64,000 nucleotides of DNA from CAZBMJ01 sp964493205. Lineage in GTDB: Bacteria; Myxococcota; UBA727; JABDBI01. Of this stretch, positions 1-8,024 are shown one piece after another. The stretch covers positions 1-64,000 of the forward strand of contig CAZBMJ010000008.1 in NCBI GenBank assembly GCA_964493205.1. The letters run 5' to 3'. The position numbers and the translations under genes were made by a program. Positions within the stretch are counted from its first letter, which is position 1. Every line of letters starts with the position of its first letter. The notes below the pieces were generated by a model. The model ran no database searches and was not told the origin of the DNA. It worked only from the letters and a program-made list of their open reading frames with translations.

Positions 1-37
1 TCTTAAAACGGATGAATCAAAATTTTTTGGTCCGATT

Positions 38-397
38 TTATGGGTGCATTATACTCATGTCGCCTTTAACGGTCTTGAGATTTAAGCCATCGCGTTTTGC
101 CACATATCTATCGAGTTCAAACTGCTCTTCAGAAATATCAAATACCGTAACGTTAGCTCCAGCTGCAGCTAATATAGGTCCTTGCTGACCTCCGCCTGAG
201 GCCAGGCAAAGAATATTTTTGTGAGCGACATCTTTGGGCAGCCAACTAGCTGGAAGGGGGGTTTTAGTAATGTGCATTTGCCATTGCCCCTTTTTTGCCA
301 GTGCTATGGTTTCTTCGGAAACTGGATTTGACCAAGGGCGGCGTGAAAGCGCCTCTTTATCCCAAAATGCTTCGTTGCGAGCGACAACTTCGACCAT
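38..397 (-). pseudogene. Truncated class I SAM-dependent methyltransferase
   Basis: The 119 residues match the start of a UbiE/Methyltransf_11-type methyltransferase. The N-terminal part is followed by a Rossmann motif I (ILCLASGGGQQG, about residues 61-72) and an acidic strand-2 end (VTVFDISEEQ) that would bind SAM. The frame stops after GDMSIMHP, where relatives continue with the rest of the fold, so more than half of the usual ~250 residues is missing. In the 37 bases left at the window edge another frame reads LIHP, resembling the motif that normally follows, so a frameshift or decay is likely. Substrate unknown. Sequence beyond the edge is not visible. Confidence 0.6.
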
Positions 398-730
398 AAA
401 AAGTCGTCATGCTTAAATAATATCTATAGTGAATAAGAGTGTAAGTAACATAACCGCCAATTTTTGAAAAATCCCATCTACCGAGGCCTATAATTTGGAG
501 CCAAAACAGCATTTCTCTGCTTGAAAGCTAACATAATACATCCTTACAGGTTCGGATTTAGCGAGTAAGGCCCGAGTCAAGCCGGCATGAGGCATGGTTG
601 GCTAGGTTTCTGGGCCCAACAGCCTGATTTTGGACGAATTTTTACTGAGCCTCTGCTTATTTTTGCCAAATCTGTAGCCGGCTCTGGAAAGTCTAGATTC
701 GAGTAACTTTACTTTCCCAAGAGCTCGTCC
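398..730. other. Gene-free stretch holding repeat copy A
   Basis: I see no coding region here. It contains copy A of the ~105-bp direct repeat, then about 165 bases that look less AT-rich than most of the window and end at the ankyrin gene stop. The tract is probably residue of past recombination. No tRNA or terminator with a T-run was recognised. Confidence 0.5.
461..565. repeat. ~105-bp direct repeat, copy A
   Basis: This copy matches 2491-2594 over its whole length, differing at one base near the left end (ATCCCATC against ATGCCATC) and in a short stretch near position 540 (ATACATCC against ATACTTC). Both copies end in the same TTCGGATTTAGCGAG. They lie in the same orientation about 2.03 kb apart and enclose the ankyrin gene and an IS3-type remnant. 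Each copy contains a possible 18-codon minus-strand frame that I do not call a gene. Confidence 0.9.
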
Positions 731-2206
731 TTAATTATGAAAGTGCAGGATCGAGCTCGCGTAACGCCCTTTAAGAATTTTCTCAAAGTAAACAATATCA
801 CCAATTTTTATGTCTTTATCGCTGTACTTATCAGGATGCAGCATTACCTGAGTCCTTCCGTCTGGGAGAAGATCTATATAATATAAACCACATGCTGTTT
901 CACCTGTTATCTTACCCATGATAATCGGCTTATCAAGCTTGGCTAGAACTATTTTGGAATACCTATAGATCGTGCTAATTAACAGATTTCCATTAATATC
1001 TAAAATACTATCTTTTACTTTATTTTTCACAGAACCTATGAGCTCCTCAAAAACAACATGTAGGTCATTGTCTGCAACGCAATTATATTGGTCACAATTT
1101 ATTCGACTAAACAGCGATGAAAACCGCTCACTTAATTCCCGCCAAAGTTGGTCTTTAATTAATGGATCAACAGCCATATTTTTGAGCACGCCATCGATAG
1201 CTTCCATCGTAGCAATGTAAGTAGCTGCTTTGTATTTTTTAGCCGCCAGCGCCAGTTGGTAGGCTGACATTTTCCTCAAATTTTGTTGTGAAAACAAAAT
1301 CTCCTTTAGGCTCGCGTGGCTTAAATAATAGGAGAGAGCAAAGATATTCGAATTTTGGGCCGCTAAGTGATGAGGATAACCAAAAATGGGGTGTTGCAGG
1401 TGCAGATGCCAATCTTTCATAACCTTCGTCACTTCAGCTCCCACAAAGGCTTCAAATACCTCGAGATTCTTGCAAGTGAGACAAGCTACTTGAAAGGGAA
1501 AGCCATGCTTTTCAAGATTGCGCAGAAAATAAAATAGATTAGCACCGGGAACCGCCAATAACATTCGCACTAAGGGGGCACAACTATTTTCCACCGCGGT
1601 GTGGAGGGCTGTTCGCCCATTAATGTCAGGTTCAAACAGCTCTGTCCTCCCTGAGTTCAATAATACCTGCGCAACTTCGAAATGACTTTCCCGCGCGGCG
1701 ATGTGAAGCGCCGTATAATTACATGCGGTCGTAGACAACAAAAGCCCCGGCTTATCTGAGTGGTGCTTTAGAAGTTGTTCAGCCATGTAGGTATGCCCTT
1801 TATATGCAGCTGCATGCAAAAGGGTGAATCCGCTCGAGGATGGTTGTAGGTATTGCTCGAGAAATTCCCCTTCATCTAGCAACTTTAAAACCAAGTCCGT
1901 CATCCCTCGCCTAGCGGCCAAATGGATAACTTTGGCGTGAGAATTCTGGCCCGTCTGGTGTATTTTCACCACATCTTCATCATTAACGTCATTCCGAGCA
2001 AGATCGCTCTCGAGCTCATCCATTATTTGTTGGTCCAATTCGTCGATATTGCTAAATTTTTGGCGCTTTTTTGATCCCTGCTCCTCCAAATCACTGGATT
2101 CAACATCTAGCTTTCTCTTCAGCTTAACGTTAGCGATTTCCGCAGAGTTGGCGACAAAGCCGCCCAGCAACACAGATGACAAGATAAAACTCTTAAATAT
2201 ACACAT
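731..2206 (-). CDS. Exported ankyrin-repeat protein with NLS-like N-terminus
   Basis: A protein of 491 residues. Residues 1-22 form a signal peptide (hydrophobic core FILSSVLLGGFVA, then NSAE). Straight after it are two basic clusters, KLKRK (28-32) and KKRQK (46-50), spaced like a bipartite nuclear-localisation signal. From about residue 90 to 260 there are four to five ankyrin units with the usual cores (HLAARRG, LLHAAAYKGH, ALHIAARESH, ALHTAVENS). The C-terminal ~230 residues are unassigned. The gene is less AT-rich than its surroundings and sits between two long direct repeats beside an IS3 remnant, which suggests recent acquisition. A role as a secreted host-directed effector is inferred; export route and target are unknown. 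Confidence 0.85.
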   Translation of the reverse strand: MCIFKSFILSSVLLGGFVANSAEIANVKLKRKLDVESSDLEEQGSKKRQKFSNIDELDQQIMDELESDLARNDVNDEDVVKIHQTGQNSHAKVIHLAARRGMTDLVLKLLDEGEFLEQYLQPSSSGFTLLHAAAYKGHTYMAEQLLKHHSDKPGLLLSTTACNYTALHIAARESHFEVAQVLLNSGRTELFEPDINGRTALHTAVENSCAPLVRMLLAVPGANLFYFLRNLEKHGFPFQVACLTCKNLEVFEAFVGAEVTKVMKDWHLHLQHPIFGYPHHLAAQNSNIFALSYYLSHASLKEILFSQQNLRKMSAYQLALAAKKYKAATYIATMEAIDGVLKNMAVDPLIKDQLWRELSERFSSLFSRINCDQYNCVADNDLHVVFEELIGSVKNKVKDSILDINGNLLISTIYRYSKIVLAKLDKPIIMGKITGETACGLYYIDLLPDGRTQVMLHPDKYSDKDIKIGDIVYFEKILKGRYASSILHFHN

Positions 2207-2289
2207 AAAAACTCACAATAAATTCGTTCACAAAAGCCTGACCAAATAAAGGACTGAGTTCATCCCTGGCGTCAATAATTTCGTGCACT

Positions 2290-2457
2290 GAGGTGGACCC
2301 AATTTGCTAGACAGTTTAGCCACCAATTTAAGTTATGCTCTGTAGAGCTCGATTGGCCTTTTATGACCTAAAGCTTGATGAAGATTTTGTGTATTGTAAT
2401 ATGTAAAATACTTTTCTAAATTGCAACAGGCATCTGAAATACTTTCATAATTTTTTT
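2290..2457 (-). mobile_element. IS3-family remnant: transposase C-terminus and end
   Basis: Read on the minus strand, this encodes the last ~40 residues of an IS3-type OrfB transposase: SISDACCNLEKYFTYYN, then TQNLHQALGHKRP and a stop at 2333. The YNTxxxHQALGxKxP pattern is diagnostic of the integrase C-terminus in this family. About 40 bases further on, TGAGGTGGACCCAATTTG at 2290 looks like the terminal inverted repeat. Upstream the frame is closed by a stop and runs into the direct repeat, so most of the element (OrfA, the DDE core, the other end) is gone. It cannot move by itself. Confidence 0.8.
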
Positions 2458-2490
2458 ATATAAACTGAGCATAAGAAACACAAACGCCTT

Positions 2491-2594
2491 TTTTTGAAAA
2501 ATGCCATCTACCGAGGCCTATAATTTGGAGCCAAAACAGCATTTCTCTGCTTGAAAGCTAACATAATACTTCTTACAGGTTCGGATTTAGCGAG
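2491..2594. repeat. ~105-bp direct repeat, copy B
   Basis: The partner of 461-565. It begins about 35 bases beyond the end of the IS3 transposase frame and ends exactly where the helicase remnant begins, so its right edge looks like a recombination junction. The sequence just left of each copy also shows weak resemblance, so the repeat may once have been longer. Confidence 0.9.
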
Positions 2595-2779
2595 AATTGG
2601 CCGTACCAGGCGTGCAGGTCTTTCTGAAAAAGCTCTTTTGCTTTTTAGCAGTGATGAAACCAATATTAAAAGCGCCTATTGAACGCCAAGTTATTCCTGG
2701 CTTTGAGCCTAATTTTTCTGCTCCAAGGCCACCTCAGCCAAGAAATTTTAATAATAATACACGAGGATCGGCTAGGTAG
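2584..2779 (+). pseudogene. DEAD-box RNA helicase C-terminal remnant
   Basis: One frame from 2584 reads DLARIGRTRRAGLSEKALLL and then FSSDETNIKSAY before a stop at 2680. This matches helicase motif VI (HRIGRTGRAG, here with one G replaced by R) and the segment behind it. A second frame picks up at 2678 with IERQVIPGFEPNF and a basic, Asn/Pro/Arg-rich tail ending at 2779, as in RhlE/SrmB-type helicases. So a single frameshift splits the piece, and everything upstream of motif VI has been replaced by repeat copy B. The open frame from an ATG-like codon near 2597 is not a real gene start. Confidence 0.7.
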
Positions 2780-2787
2780 TTTTCGTC

Positions 2788-3774
2788 TTACCAACTCAAT
2801 GATAAATATGGTTTTAAACTTGTAGCATCCATATGAACCTGACCACCAATGGGAAAAGTTATAATGGGCGAGGTATGGCCAAAATCTACATTGGCAATAA
2901 TTGGCAATTCTTGTAACTCTTTTTTACCAAGGCATATTTCTGTAAGTGCTAAAAGGCTCATATTGGATGCTTTTTGAAATCGACCAATAACTATTCCCCT
3001 AACTTTATCAAACCCAGGTTGCATAATTAAAGATTGCAGATCTCGATCAAAGATTTCAGGAAAAACTAAGGCGTCATCTTCAAGAAAAATAATCTTATTA
3101 TTTAGATCAGGCATATAGCTTGTGCCTTGCAAAAGATTAAGCGTGCACAAATTTCCGCCAATAATTTGTCCTTGCGCCCTACCTGCTTGAATTATTTTCA
3201 TGCCTTCATTAGGAAGAAATTCTCTTTTATCCTGTTCTTTATACCATTCATCATCACTGTAAGTATCTGAAGCCAGTACTGTAAAAGAATCATGAGACAT
3301 CAAGCATTTCTTAAAATAGTCGATGGTATAATCCATGCCCTTCATGCAGGCAAAAGTAGAAAAGTGTGGTCCACAAAAATTTATTAATGAAGTTTTTGCG
3401 AAAATAGCGTTAGAAAGGGCTGTAATATCTGAAAATCCGCACAAAATTTTTGGATTATTTTTAATCAAATCAAAATCTAAATAATTTAAAAGCTGATTGG
3501 AATTATATCCACCAATAACAGTTAAAATTGCTTTAACTTGAGGATCAGCAAATGCTTGGTGTAAATCACTTACTCTTGATTTGATAGACGATGATAAAAA
3601 ATTATTGCTTTCATAGCAATGAGATGAGAAAGAGATCTTAAATCCCAGCTCTTTTTCTAAGCGTTCAAGAGCATAAGTTTGGTTTTGTTCTGAAATAATA
3701 CTCATGCTTATAGCGGGAGCAAGCACTCGGATCTCATCGCCAATTTTTAATCTTGCTGGTGAAAATACTGACAT
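2788..3774 (-). CDS. LD-carboxypeptidase / MccF-like serine peptidase (family S66)
   Basis: Family S66 enzymes trim the terminal D-alanine from murein tetrapeptides during recycling; the MccF branch cleaves microcin C-type adducts. The protein has 328 residues from the preferred start. The nucleophile elbow is GGYNSNQLL (Ser92). CGFSDITAL follows, then IIGGNLCTLNLLQG, a conserved acidic strand IIFLEDDAL and a C-terminal His in VDFGHTSPI, giving the Ser-Glu-His set. There is no signal peptide, so it is probably cytoplasmic. An upstream in-frame ATG at 3801 exists, but GGAG lies eight bases before the ATG at 3774, so I chose the latter. The GGYNSN form resembles MccF more than E. coli LdcA, leaving the substrate open. 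Confidence 0.85.
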   Translation of the reverse strand: MSVFSPARLKIGDEIRVLAPAISMSIISEQNQTYALERLEKELGFKISFSSHCYESNNFLSSSIKSRVSDLHQAFADPQVKAILTVIGGYNSNQLLNYLDFDLIKNNPKILCGFSDITALSNAIFAKTSLINFCGPHFSTFACMKGMDYTIDYFKKCLMSHDSFTVLASDTYSDDEWYKEQDKREFLPNEGMKIIQAGRAQGQIIGGNLCTLNLLQGTSYMPDLNNKIIFLEDDALVFPEIFDRDLQSLIMQPGFDKVRGIVIGRFQKASNMSLLALTEICLGKKELQELPIIANVDFGHTSPIITFPIGGQVHMDATSLKPYLSLSW

Positions 3775-3811
3775 ACTCAATGCTCCATTATCATAACACA
3801 TAACAAAAAAA

Positions 3812-4420
3812 TCAAATAATAACTAGCTTACTCTCTCGATTATAGTCAAATTCTCTTGTGAATTTTTGCCCATTTTCTTCAAACACTGCAGTAATATGTA
3901 GCATATTCTGATTAGGCAAGCTTTTAATTAGTTGGATATTTTTTGCACCTTCTATAATGCATAATTCATTCCATGCGCAATCTGCAAATTCAAAAATTTG
4001 TACCCCATTAGGTAACATTATAATAAATATATTACAGCTTTTGAACAACCGGTAAGCACAGCTGCTGCCCTGATAACGAGTACCAATACAATTATCGTCC
4101 AAAGGAATTGGTGGAGTTTGTATTTCATGCCAGTGGCCATTTCGGTTTACGATAGTTTTGAACTTAAAGCTATTATCTCTCTGATATATCATAATCGCAT
4201 TTTTATTAGGATGAATAGCAACATTTTCAACCTTTTGCATTTCAAAAACACAGGTAGGTGAATCTCCAATGCTCAGCAACCTAAGACTATGCTCATCAGT
4301 ATTAAAGACAACCGAAGTCCCATTTGGCAATTCTTTAATCCATCCAGCACGTGTAATTCCGCTTGCGGTGAAAACTATTGTTATCAGGACGATAATGCTA
4401 TGCAAGTTTATCAACTTCAT
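3812..4420 (-). CDS. Exported protein of unknown function
   Basis: I do not recognise the family. From the chosen ATG (4420, MKLINLHSIIVLITIVFTAS) the protein has 202 residues starting with a signal peptide. An ATG at 4477 would add 19 residues ahead of the hydrophobic core and is less likely. The mature part is beta-rich, with short repeated strand patterns such as VAIHPNKNAIMIYQRDN that recall a partial WD40-like propeller, and six or more cysteines that could form disulfides. It lies 38 bases downstream of the S66 peptidase on the opposite side of its start (same strand), so the two may share a transcript. Confidence 0.6.
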   Translation of the reverse strand: MKLINLHSIIVLITIVFTASGITRAGWIKELPNGTSVVFNTDEHSLRLLSIGDSPTCVFEMQKVENVAIHPNKNAIMIYQRDNSFKFKTIVNRNGHWHEIQTPPIPLDDNCIGTRYQGSSCAYRLFKSCNIFIIMLPNGVQIFEFADCAWNELCIIEGAKNIQLIKSLPNQNMLHITAVFEENGQKFTREFDYNRESKLVII

Positions 4421-4522
4421 TATCAGGCTCTTTATTTTAAGTGTTAAAGCTGTCATCAAGACATGACATTGTGTCATAAAGTCCTAAGAAAGAAAAGCTT
4501 ATTCTAATATTTTGTATTTTTT

Positions 4523-4579
4523 ATGGGTAGTGAAATAACACTTATGTTGCATGGCTTTGCAACAAATAGTGCTACCCAT
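4523..4579. repeat. 57-bp nested inverted repeat between divergent genes
   Basis: Three perfect stems are nested: ATGGGTAG (4523-4530) with CTACCCAT (4572-4579), CACT (4539-4542) with AGTG (4568-4571), and GTTGCA (4546-4551) with TGCAAC (4558-4563) round a six-base loop. It lies between a minus-strand and a plus-strand gene, where no terminator is needed, and has no following T-run on the plus strand. It could be a palindromic repeat element, a protein-binding site or an RNA hairpin. Confidence 0.8.
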
Positions 4580-4684
4580 GGTAAATAGGCCAAATTCAAA
4601 AAGTTCGATCATTCTCTGGTAAAAGTCGACTTAAAAGATCTAGCCATTTTAATATAGTAAAGACTATAAGCTAGGAGGTTTTTT

Positions 4685-5233
4685 ATGAAAAAAGATTCTT
4701 TAATATCTATCAATAACTTACTGATGACTGAAGATGAACATCTTAAAAAACTCCATAAAATAGTGGTTGATAGTATTCACGAAGAAAAACTTATTACCCA
4801 ACGCTTAAAAAAAGAATTTAATCAAAAACCAAGCTTTGGTGATTTTATTGCCGATAAAATAGCGGCTTTTGGTGGGTCTTGGATTTTTATTTTTTTATTT
4901 GTTTTCATAATTATTTTATGGATTATGGCAAACGTATATTTTTTACAAAACTATGCTTTTGATCCCTATCCTTTTATTCTTTTAAATTTACTTCTATCTT
5001 GTGTAGCAGCATTTCAGGCTCCAGTTATTTTAATGAGCCAAAATCGCCTTGAAATAAAAGATCGAAATCGGGCTGAACACGACTATATGGTGAACCTAAA
5101 AGCAGAAGTAGAAATTCGGGCACTTCATCAAAAACTTGATGTGCTAATTCTAGAACAGATGAAAACTTTATTGGAAATCCAAGAACAACAACTCAAAAAA
5201 CTTGATGAACTAAAAAACCCACCCACTTATTGA
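4685..5233 (+). CDS. DUF1003 family inner-membrane protein
   Basis: A protein of 182 residues. A cytoplasmic N-terminal segment of about 60 residues ends in FGDFIADKIAAFGGSWIF, the hallmark of DUF1003. Two membrane helices follow (about 66-88 and 96-117), then MSQNRLEIKDRNRAEHDY and a long charged coiled-coil tail (KAEVEIRALHQKLDVLILEQM). The spacing and the NR-x-D-R-x-RAEHDY signature fit the family. The biochemical role of DUF1003 proteins is unknown to me. The start has a strong AGGAGG six bases upstream. The stop codon lies in the loop of the following hairpin. Confidence 0.85.
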   Translation: MKKDSLISINNLLMTEDEHLKKLHKIVVDSIHEEKLITQRLKKEFNQKPSFGDFIADKIAAFGGSWIFIFLFVFIIILWIMANVYFLQNYAFDPYPFILLNLLLSCVAAFQAPVILMSQNRLEIKDRNRAEHDYMVNLKAEVEIRALHQKLDVLILEQMKTLLEIQEQQLKKLDELKNPPTY

Positions 5234-5240
5234 AAGTGGG
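5218..5240 (-). terminator. Rho-independent terminator of the lectin gene
   Basis: CCCACTT (5222-5228) pairs with AAGTGGG (5234-5240). Read on the minus strand, the stem is followed by GGGTTTTTTAG, a T-run placed for intrinsic termination just after the lectin gene stop at 5253. The plus strand has no T-run, though the hairpin surrounds the stop of the DUF1003 gene. Confidence 0.75.
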
Positions 5241-5252
5241 CTCCTCTTCAAA

Positions 5253-6122
5253 CTAATTCCACCATTTATGCCACAACGCATTATCGGTGCCTTTAACAAA
5301 CACATCAAGACGACCAGTACTCCAAGAAGCTACACTAGGTGCTGAAGTCAATACGCCACCAAGTGATTCCCAAGATGACCAGTTACCTTGATACCATTTG
5401 TGCCATAAAGCATTGTCTGTCCCTTTAACAAAAACGTCTAAGCGGCCATAGCTCCAAGCAGAAACTGCTGGCGCTGAAGTTAAAACACCACCAAGGGATT
5501 GCCATGAAGACCAACCATTATCATACCATTTATGCCACAAAGCATTGTCTGTGCCCTTCACAAAAACGTCTAGGCGGCCATAGCTCCAAGCTGCCACTGC
5601 TGGTGCCGAAGTCAAAACGCCACCAAGGGATTCCCATGAAGACCAGCCATTATCATACCATTTATGCCATAAAGCATTGTCTGTTCCTTTGACAAAAACG
5701 TCTAAACGACCATGACTCCAAGACGCTACTGCAGGTTCAGATGTCAAAACGCCACCAAGTGATTCCCATGAAGACCAGCCATTATCATACCATTTATGCC
5801 ATAAAGCATTGTCTGTTCCACGCACAAATACATCCAAACGACCATGACTCCAAGCTGCCACTGCTGGTCCTGAAGTTAATACACCACCTAAGGATTCCCA
5901 TGCAGACCAGCCGTTATCATACCATTTGTGCCAAAGAGCATTGTCTGTTCCACGCACAAATACATCAAGACGACCAAGGCTCCAGGATCCTACTGCTGGA
6001 CTAGATGTAAGAACACCGCCCAAGGATTCCCAAGAAGACCAATTCAAACACTCATTAGCAAAAATGTTTGTTTGAAATATTAAAAAAAATAATAAAATAC
6101 GCCAATATTTACCTTTAGACAT
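5253..6122 (-). CDS. Exported DUF346/PLL-type beta-propeller lectin, six blades
   Basis: A signal peptide (WRILLFFLIFQTNIFA) is followed by six almost identical ~44-residue units. Each reads WSSWESLGG, VLTSxPAVxxWS, GRLDVFVKGTDNALWHKWY. These W-motif repeats define DUF346 blades, known from the Photorhabdus lectin PLL and relatives that bind fucosylated glycans through sites between blades. PLL has seven blades, so a six-blade molecule either closes a smaller ring or pairs with another chain. The ATG at 6122 is preferred over 6149 because it sits just behind a GGGGGG run and directly before the signal peptide. A role in attaching to host or prey glycans is inferred from the family. Confidence 0.85.
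   Translation of the reverse strand: MSKGKYWRILLFFLIFQTNIFANECLNWSSWESLGGVLTSSPAVGSWSLGRLDVFVRGTDNALWHKWYDNGWSAWESLGGVLTSGPAVAAWSHGRLDVFVRGTDNALWHKWYDNGWSSWESLGGVLTSEPAVASWSHGRLDVFVKGTDNALWHKWYDNGWSSWESLGGVLTSAPAVAAWSYGRLDVFVKGTDNALWHKWYDNGWSSWQSLGGVLTSAPAVSAWSYGRLDVFVKGTDNALWHKWYQGNWSSWESLGGVLTSAPSVASWSTGRLDVFVKGTDNALWHKWWN
5267..6058 (-). repeat. Tandem 132-bp repeats inside the lectin gene
   Basis: The blade-coding units recur every 132 bases (for example the CCACCAAG core at about 5355 and again at about 5487). Middle units are nearly identical at the DNA level, silent positions included, which points to recent duplication or gene conversion. Unit number may vary between strains. Confidence 0.85.
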
Positions 6123-6191
6123 AATCCCCCCTTTGGGAAAAGTTTTCACTAATCAGTGCGGGGAATTTATAAGTAAAAGTGTTCTCTAAAT

Positions 6192-7877
6192 TTAAAAAGA
6201 AGAAATAAGATAAGTGGAAAATGCTCTAGTAAGTGGCGCTAAAACTTCTATGGAAACATTATTTTTTGTTAAACTTTCCACAAAAAGTCTAGAATGACTT
6301 AAGTTATGATTGTCAACTGCAGTTCCCACAATAAAAATTTGTTCACAGCTTGAATTTATTCCACAAATTTTTTGCGCAATATTTTCGTTTGAAGCTGAAA
6401 AAATTGTGCTTTTATGAACTTTATAATTAAAATACTCAAATCTTATATTTTTAGAATTCATAAAACCGCTAGTATTAGATAAAAATTTCTTAGCATCATG
6501 CTCATAACCAATAGCAGTAATTACCAAATCAACTCTTTCTGATAAACTATTGTAGTTAACCCTTATTTTATCACCTATATCTTGTTCAATGGATTCTACT
6601 TTATGAACTATGGGAGTAAAAATAAATTTGGATTTATTAAAAGTTTCGCCATTATAGATTTTCTTAAAACCTTCATATTTATAGCGGCCTTTAGTAGTTG
6701 AAGAATTTTCAAAAGAAATATAATTCTTTAAAGATTGTCCATACCAAATAATTTCAGCTGGACTAGCATATTTATTACTACCAAAAGACTCGTAACTTTG
6801 CTTAGGAGCATAACCTGCTAAAAATTCTAAGACTATTTTACCGCTATCTCCAGCGCCAATAACAGCTATTTTTTTATTCTTAAATATTTCAAAGAAAGAA
6901 GTACCTTGATCAAGCAAAAGTTCGTTTATTTCAAAAAGTTCGTCATAATTTAAAACTAAAGGAATCTTTGAGCTTTCAGAGTCAAAAGATGCCAATAAAT
7001 CTCTTTGAGTAACAAACCAATTTTTATCATCAATATTAGGCATAATAACGCTTCCTAATCCCGACACCACTACTACTTTTTTAACGAGTAAAGGGCGATT
7101 AAGAGCATTATTACCGGCTAAAGTAATTAGGTAGTTATCATCAATTTTATCAATTTTTTTAATAGTAGTATCAAAGTAAAAAAGCGCATTACTCGCAAAT
7201 AAATTAAATATTACCTGATTCCATAATTGCCTAGCTACTGGAAAGTTTTTTTGACCTTTTTTTTCTATATCAGCATGTTCTACTATGCTAATTGGGGAAA
7301 GTGGAAAATAATTAGAATTATAATCGACACCTGTTTGAGGGTTTGAACCACTGGGAGAATTTAACCTAAAAGAATGGGTCCGAAAATGAGAAGCAGGGTG
7401 CTGTTCTTTATCTATTACTAAAATTTTTAATGCAGGGTTTTTATAACTAAGATTCCTTGCTAAAATGGCCCCATGTATACCACTACCAATGATCAAAATA
7501 TCAAAGTCTACATCATTTTTTTTTGTGCGATTAACAACTGTTATAGCATCAGAAGTATCATGCAAAGATTTTTCAAAAAAATCAGCTAAAGCATTAGCAC
7601 ATATCTCTTTCTTTTCTCCAGAAAGGTTTTTAAACATACTTTTAATATTTATGTCATTTTCCAAAGAAGCGCTAGGTGTAAAAGTAGAAGCCCCATTATT
7701 ACATTGTGCTTGCACTTTTTCTGAAACAAAAAAAGTTTTAGGGGAATATATAACTTTATCTATAGGTACTTTAACAATAGTATCAATAGTATTGGATGAT
7801 GAAGAATTATCAATATCTAGGGGTGAGCAGGATGCTAATAAAAATAAAAAAAATGGATATAAAAGCACATATTTCAT
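6192..7877 (-). CDS. FAD/NAD(P)-binding oxidoreductase carried by a lipoprotein
   Basis: A protein of 561 residues. The N-terminus is a lipoprotein signal (FFLFLLASC, lipid-bearing Cys at residue 17) followed by a Ser/Asn linker and a ~110-residue spacer. At about residue 130 comes an FAD-binding Rossmann motif, IIGSGIHGAILA, with the acidic strand end VIDKE. A second nucleotide-binding motif, AVIGAGDSGKIV, lies near residue 340, and ITAIGYEHDAK near 460 is typical of flavin monooxygenase/thioredoxin-reductase-like folds. Substrate unknown. Such enzymes normally sit in the cytoplasm. If the lipobox is used, this one would be on a membrane facing the periplasm and would have to be exported with or before its cofactor. 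Confidence 0.7.
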   Translation of the reverse strand: MKYVLLYPFFLFLLASCSPLDIDNSSSSNTIDTIVKVPIDKVIYSPKTFFVSEKVQAQCNNGASTFTPSASLENDINIKSMFKNLSGEKKEICANALADFFEKSLHDTSDAITVVNRTKKNDVDFDILIIGSGIHGAILARNLSYKNPALKILVIDKEQHPASHFRTHSFRLNSPSGSNPQTGVDYNSNYFPLSPISIVEHADIEKKGQKNFPVARQLWNQVIFNLFASNALFYFDTTIKKIDKIDDNYLITLAGNNALNRPLLVKKVVVVSGLGSVIMPNIDDKNWFVTQRDLLASFDSESSKIPLVLNYDELFEINELLLDQGTSFFEIFKNKKIAVIGAGDSGKIVLEFLAGYAPKQSYESFGSNKYASPAEIIWYGQSLKNYISFENSSTTKGRYKYEGFKKIYNGETFNKSKFIFTPIVHKVESIEQDIGDKIRVNYNSLSERVDLVITAIGYEHDAKKFLSNTSGFMNSKNIRFEYFNYKVHKSTIFSASNENIAQKICGINSSCEQIFIVGTAVDNHNLSHSRLFVESLTKNNVSIEVLAPLTRAFSTYLISSF

Positions 7878-8024
7878 ATAAAACCATTAAATAAAAACAC
7901 AATTAAAATATAACTAAAAACACATAAAATATAAAATTATCTGAAAATTAAAAAATAAAAGCTACAACAAAAACGAATTAGCATTTTTATTATAGCCGGT
8001 AAATATATTACAAAATAAATATTT

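Larger units (their letters stand above)
2207..2787. other. Gene-poor junk tract with IS, repeat and helicase remnants
   Basis: There is no intact gene between the ankyrin protein and the carboxypeptidase. The stretch holds, in order, a short ankyrin-gene upstream region, the IS3 remnant, repeat copy B and a broken helicase tail. Each has its own entry. Confidence 0.7.

Noticed and set aside
234..416. 60-codon plus-strand frame
   Set aside because: It is antisense to the methyltransferase fragment and has no ribosome site.
972..2249. Plus-strand frames at 972-1220 and 2049-2249
   Set aside because: They are antisense shadows of the ankyrin gene with no recognisable protein features.
2597..2779. 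60-residue gene
   Set aside because: Its second half is the tail of a helicase and its first half is out of frame with motif VI, so it is a pseudogene fragment.
5504..6004. Plus-strand frames opposite the lectin
   Set aside because: They are repeated antisense shadows of the blade units.
5267..6058. CRISPR-like tandem array
   Set aside because: The 132-bp repeats have no spacers and encode lectin blades in a continuous frame.
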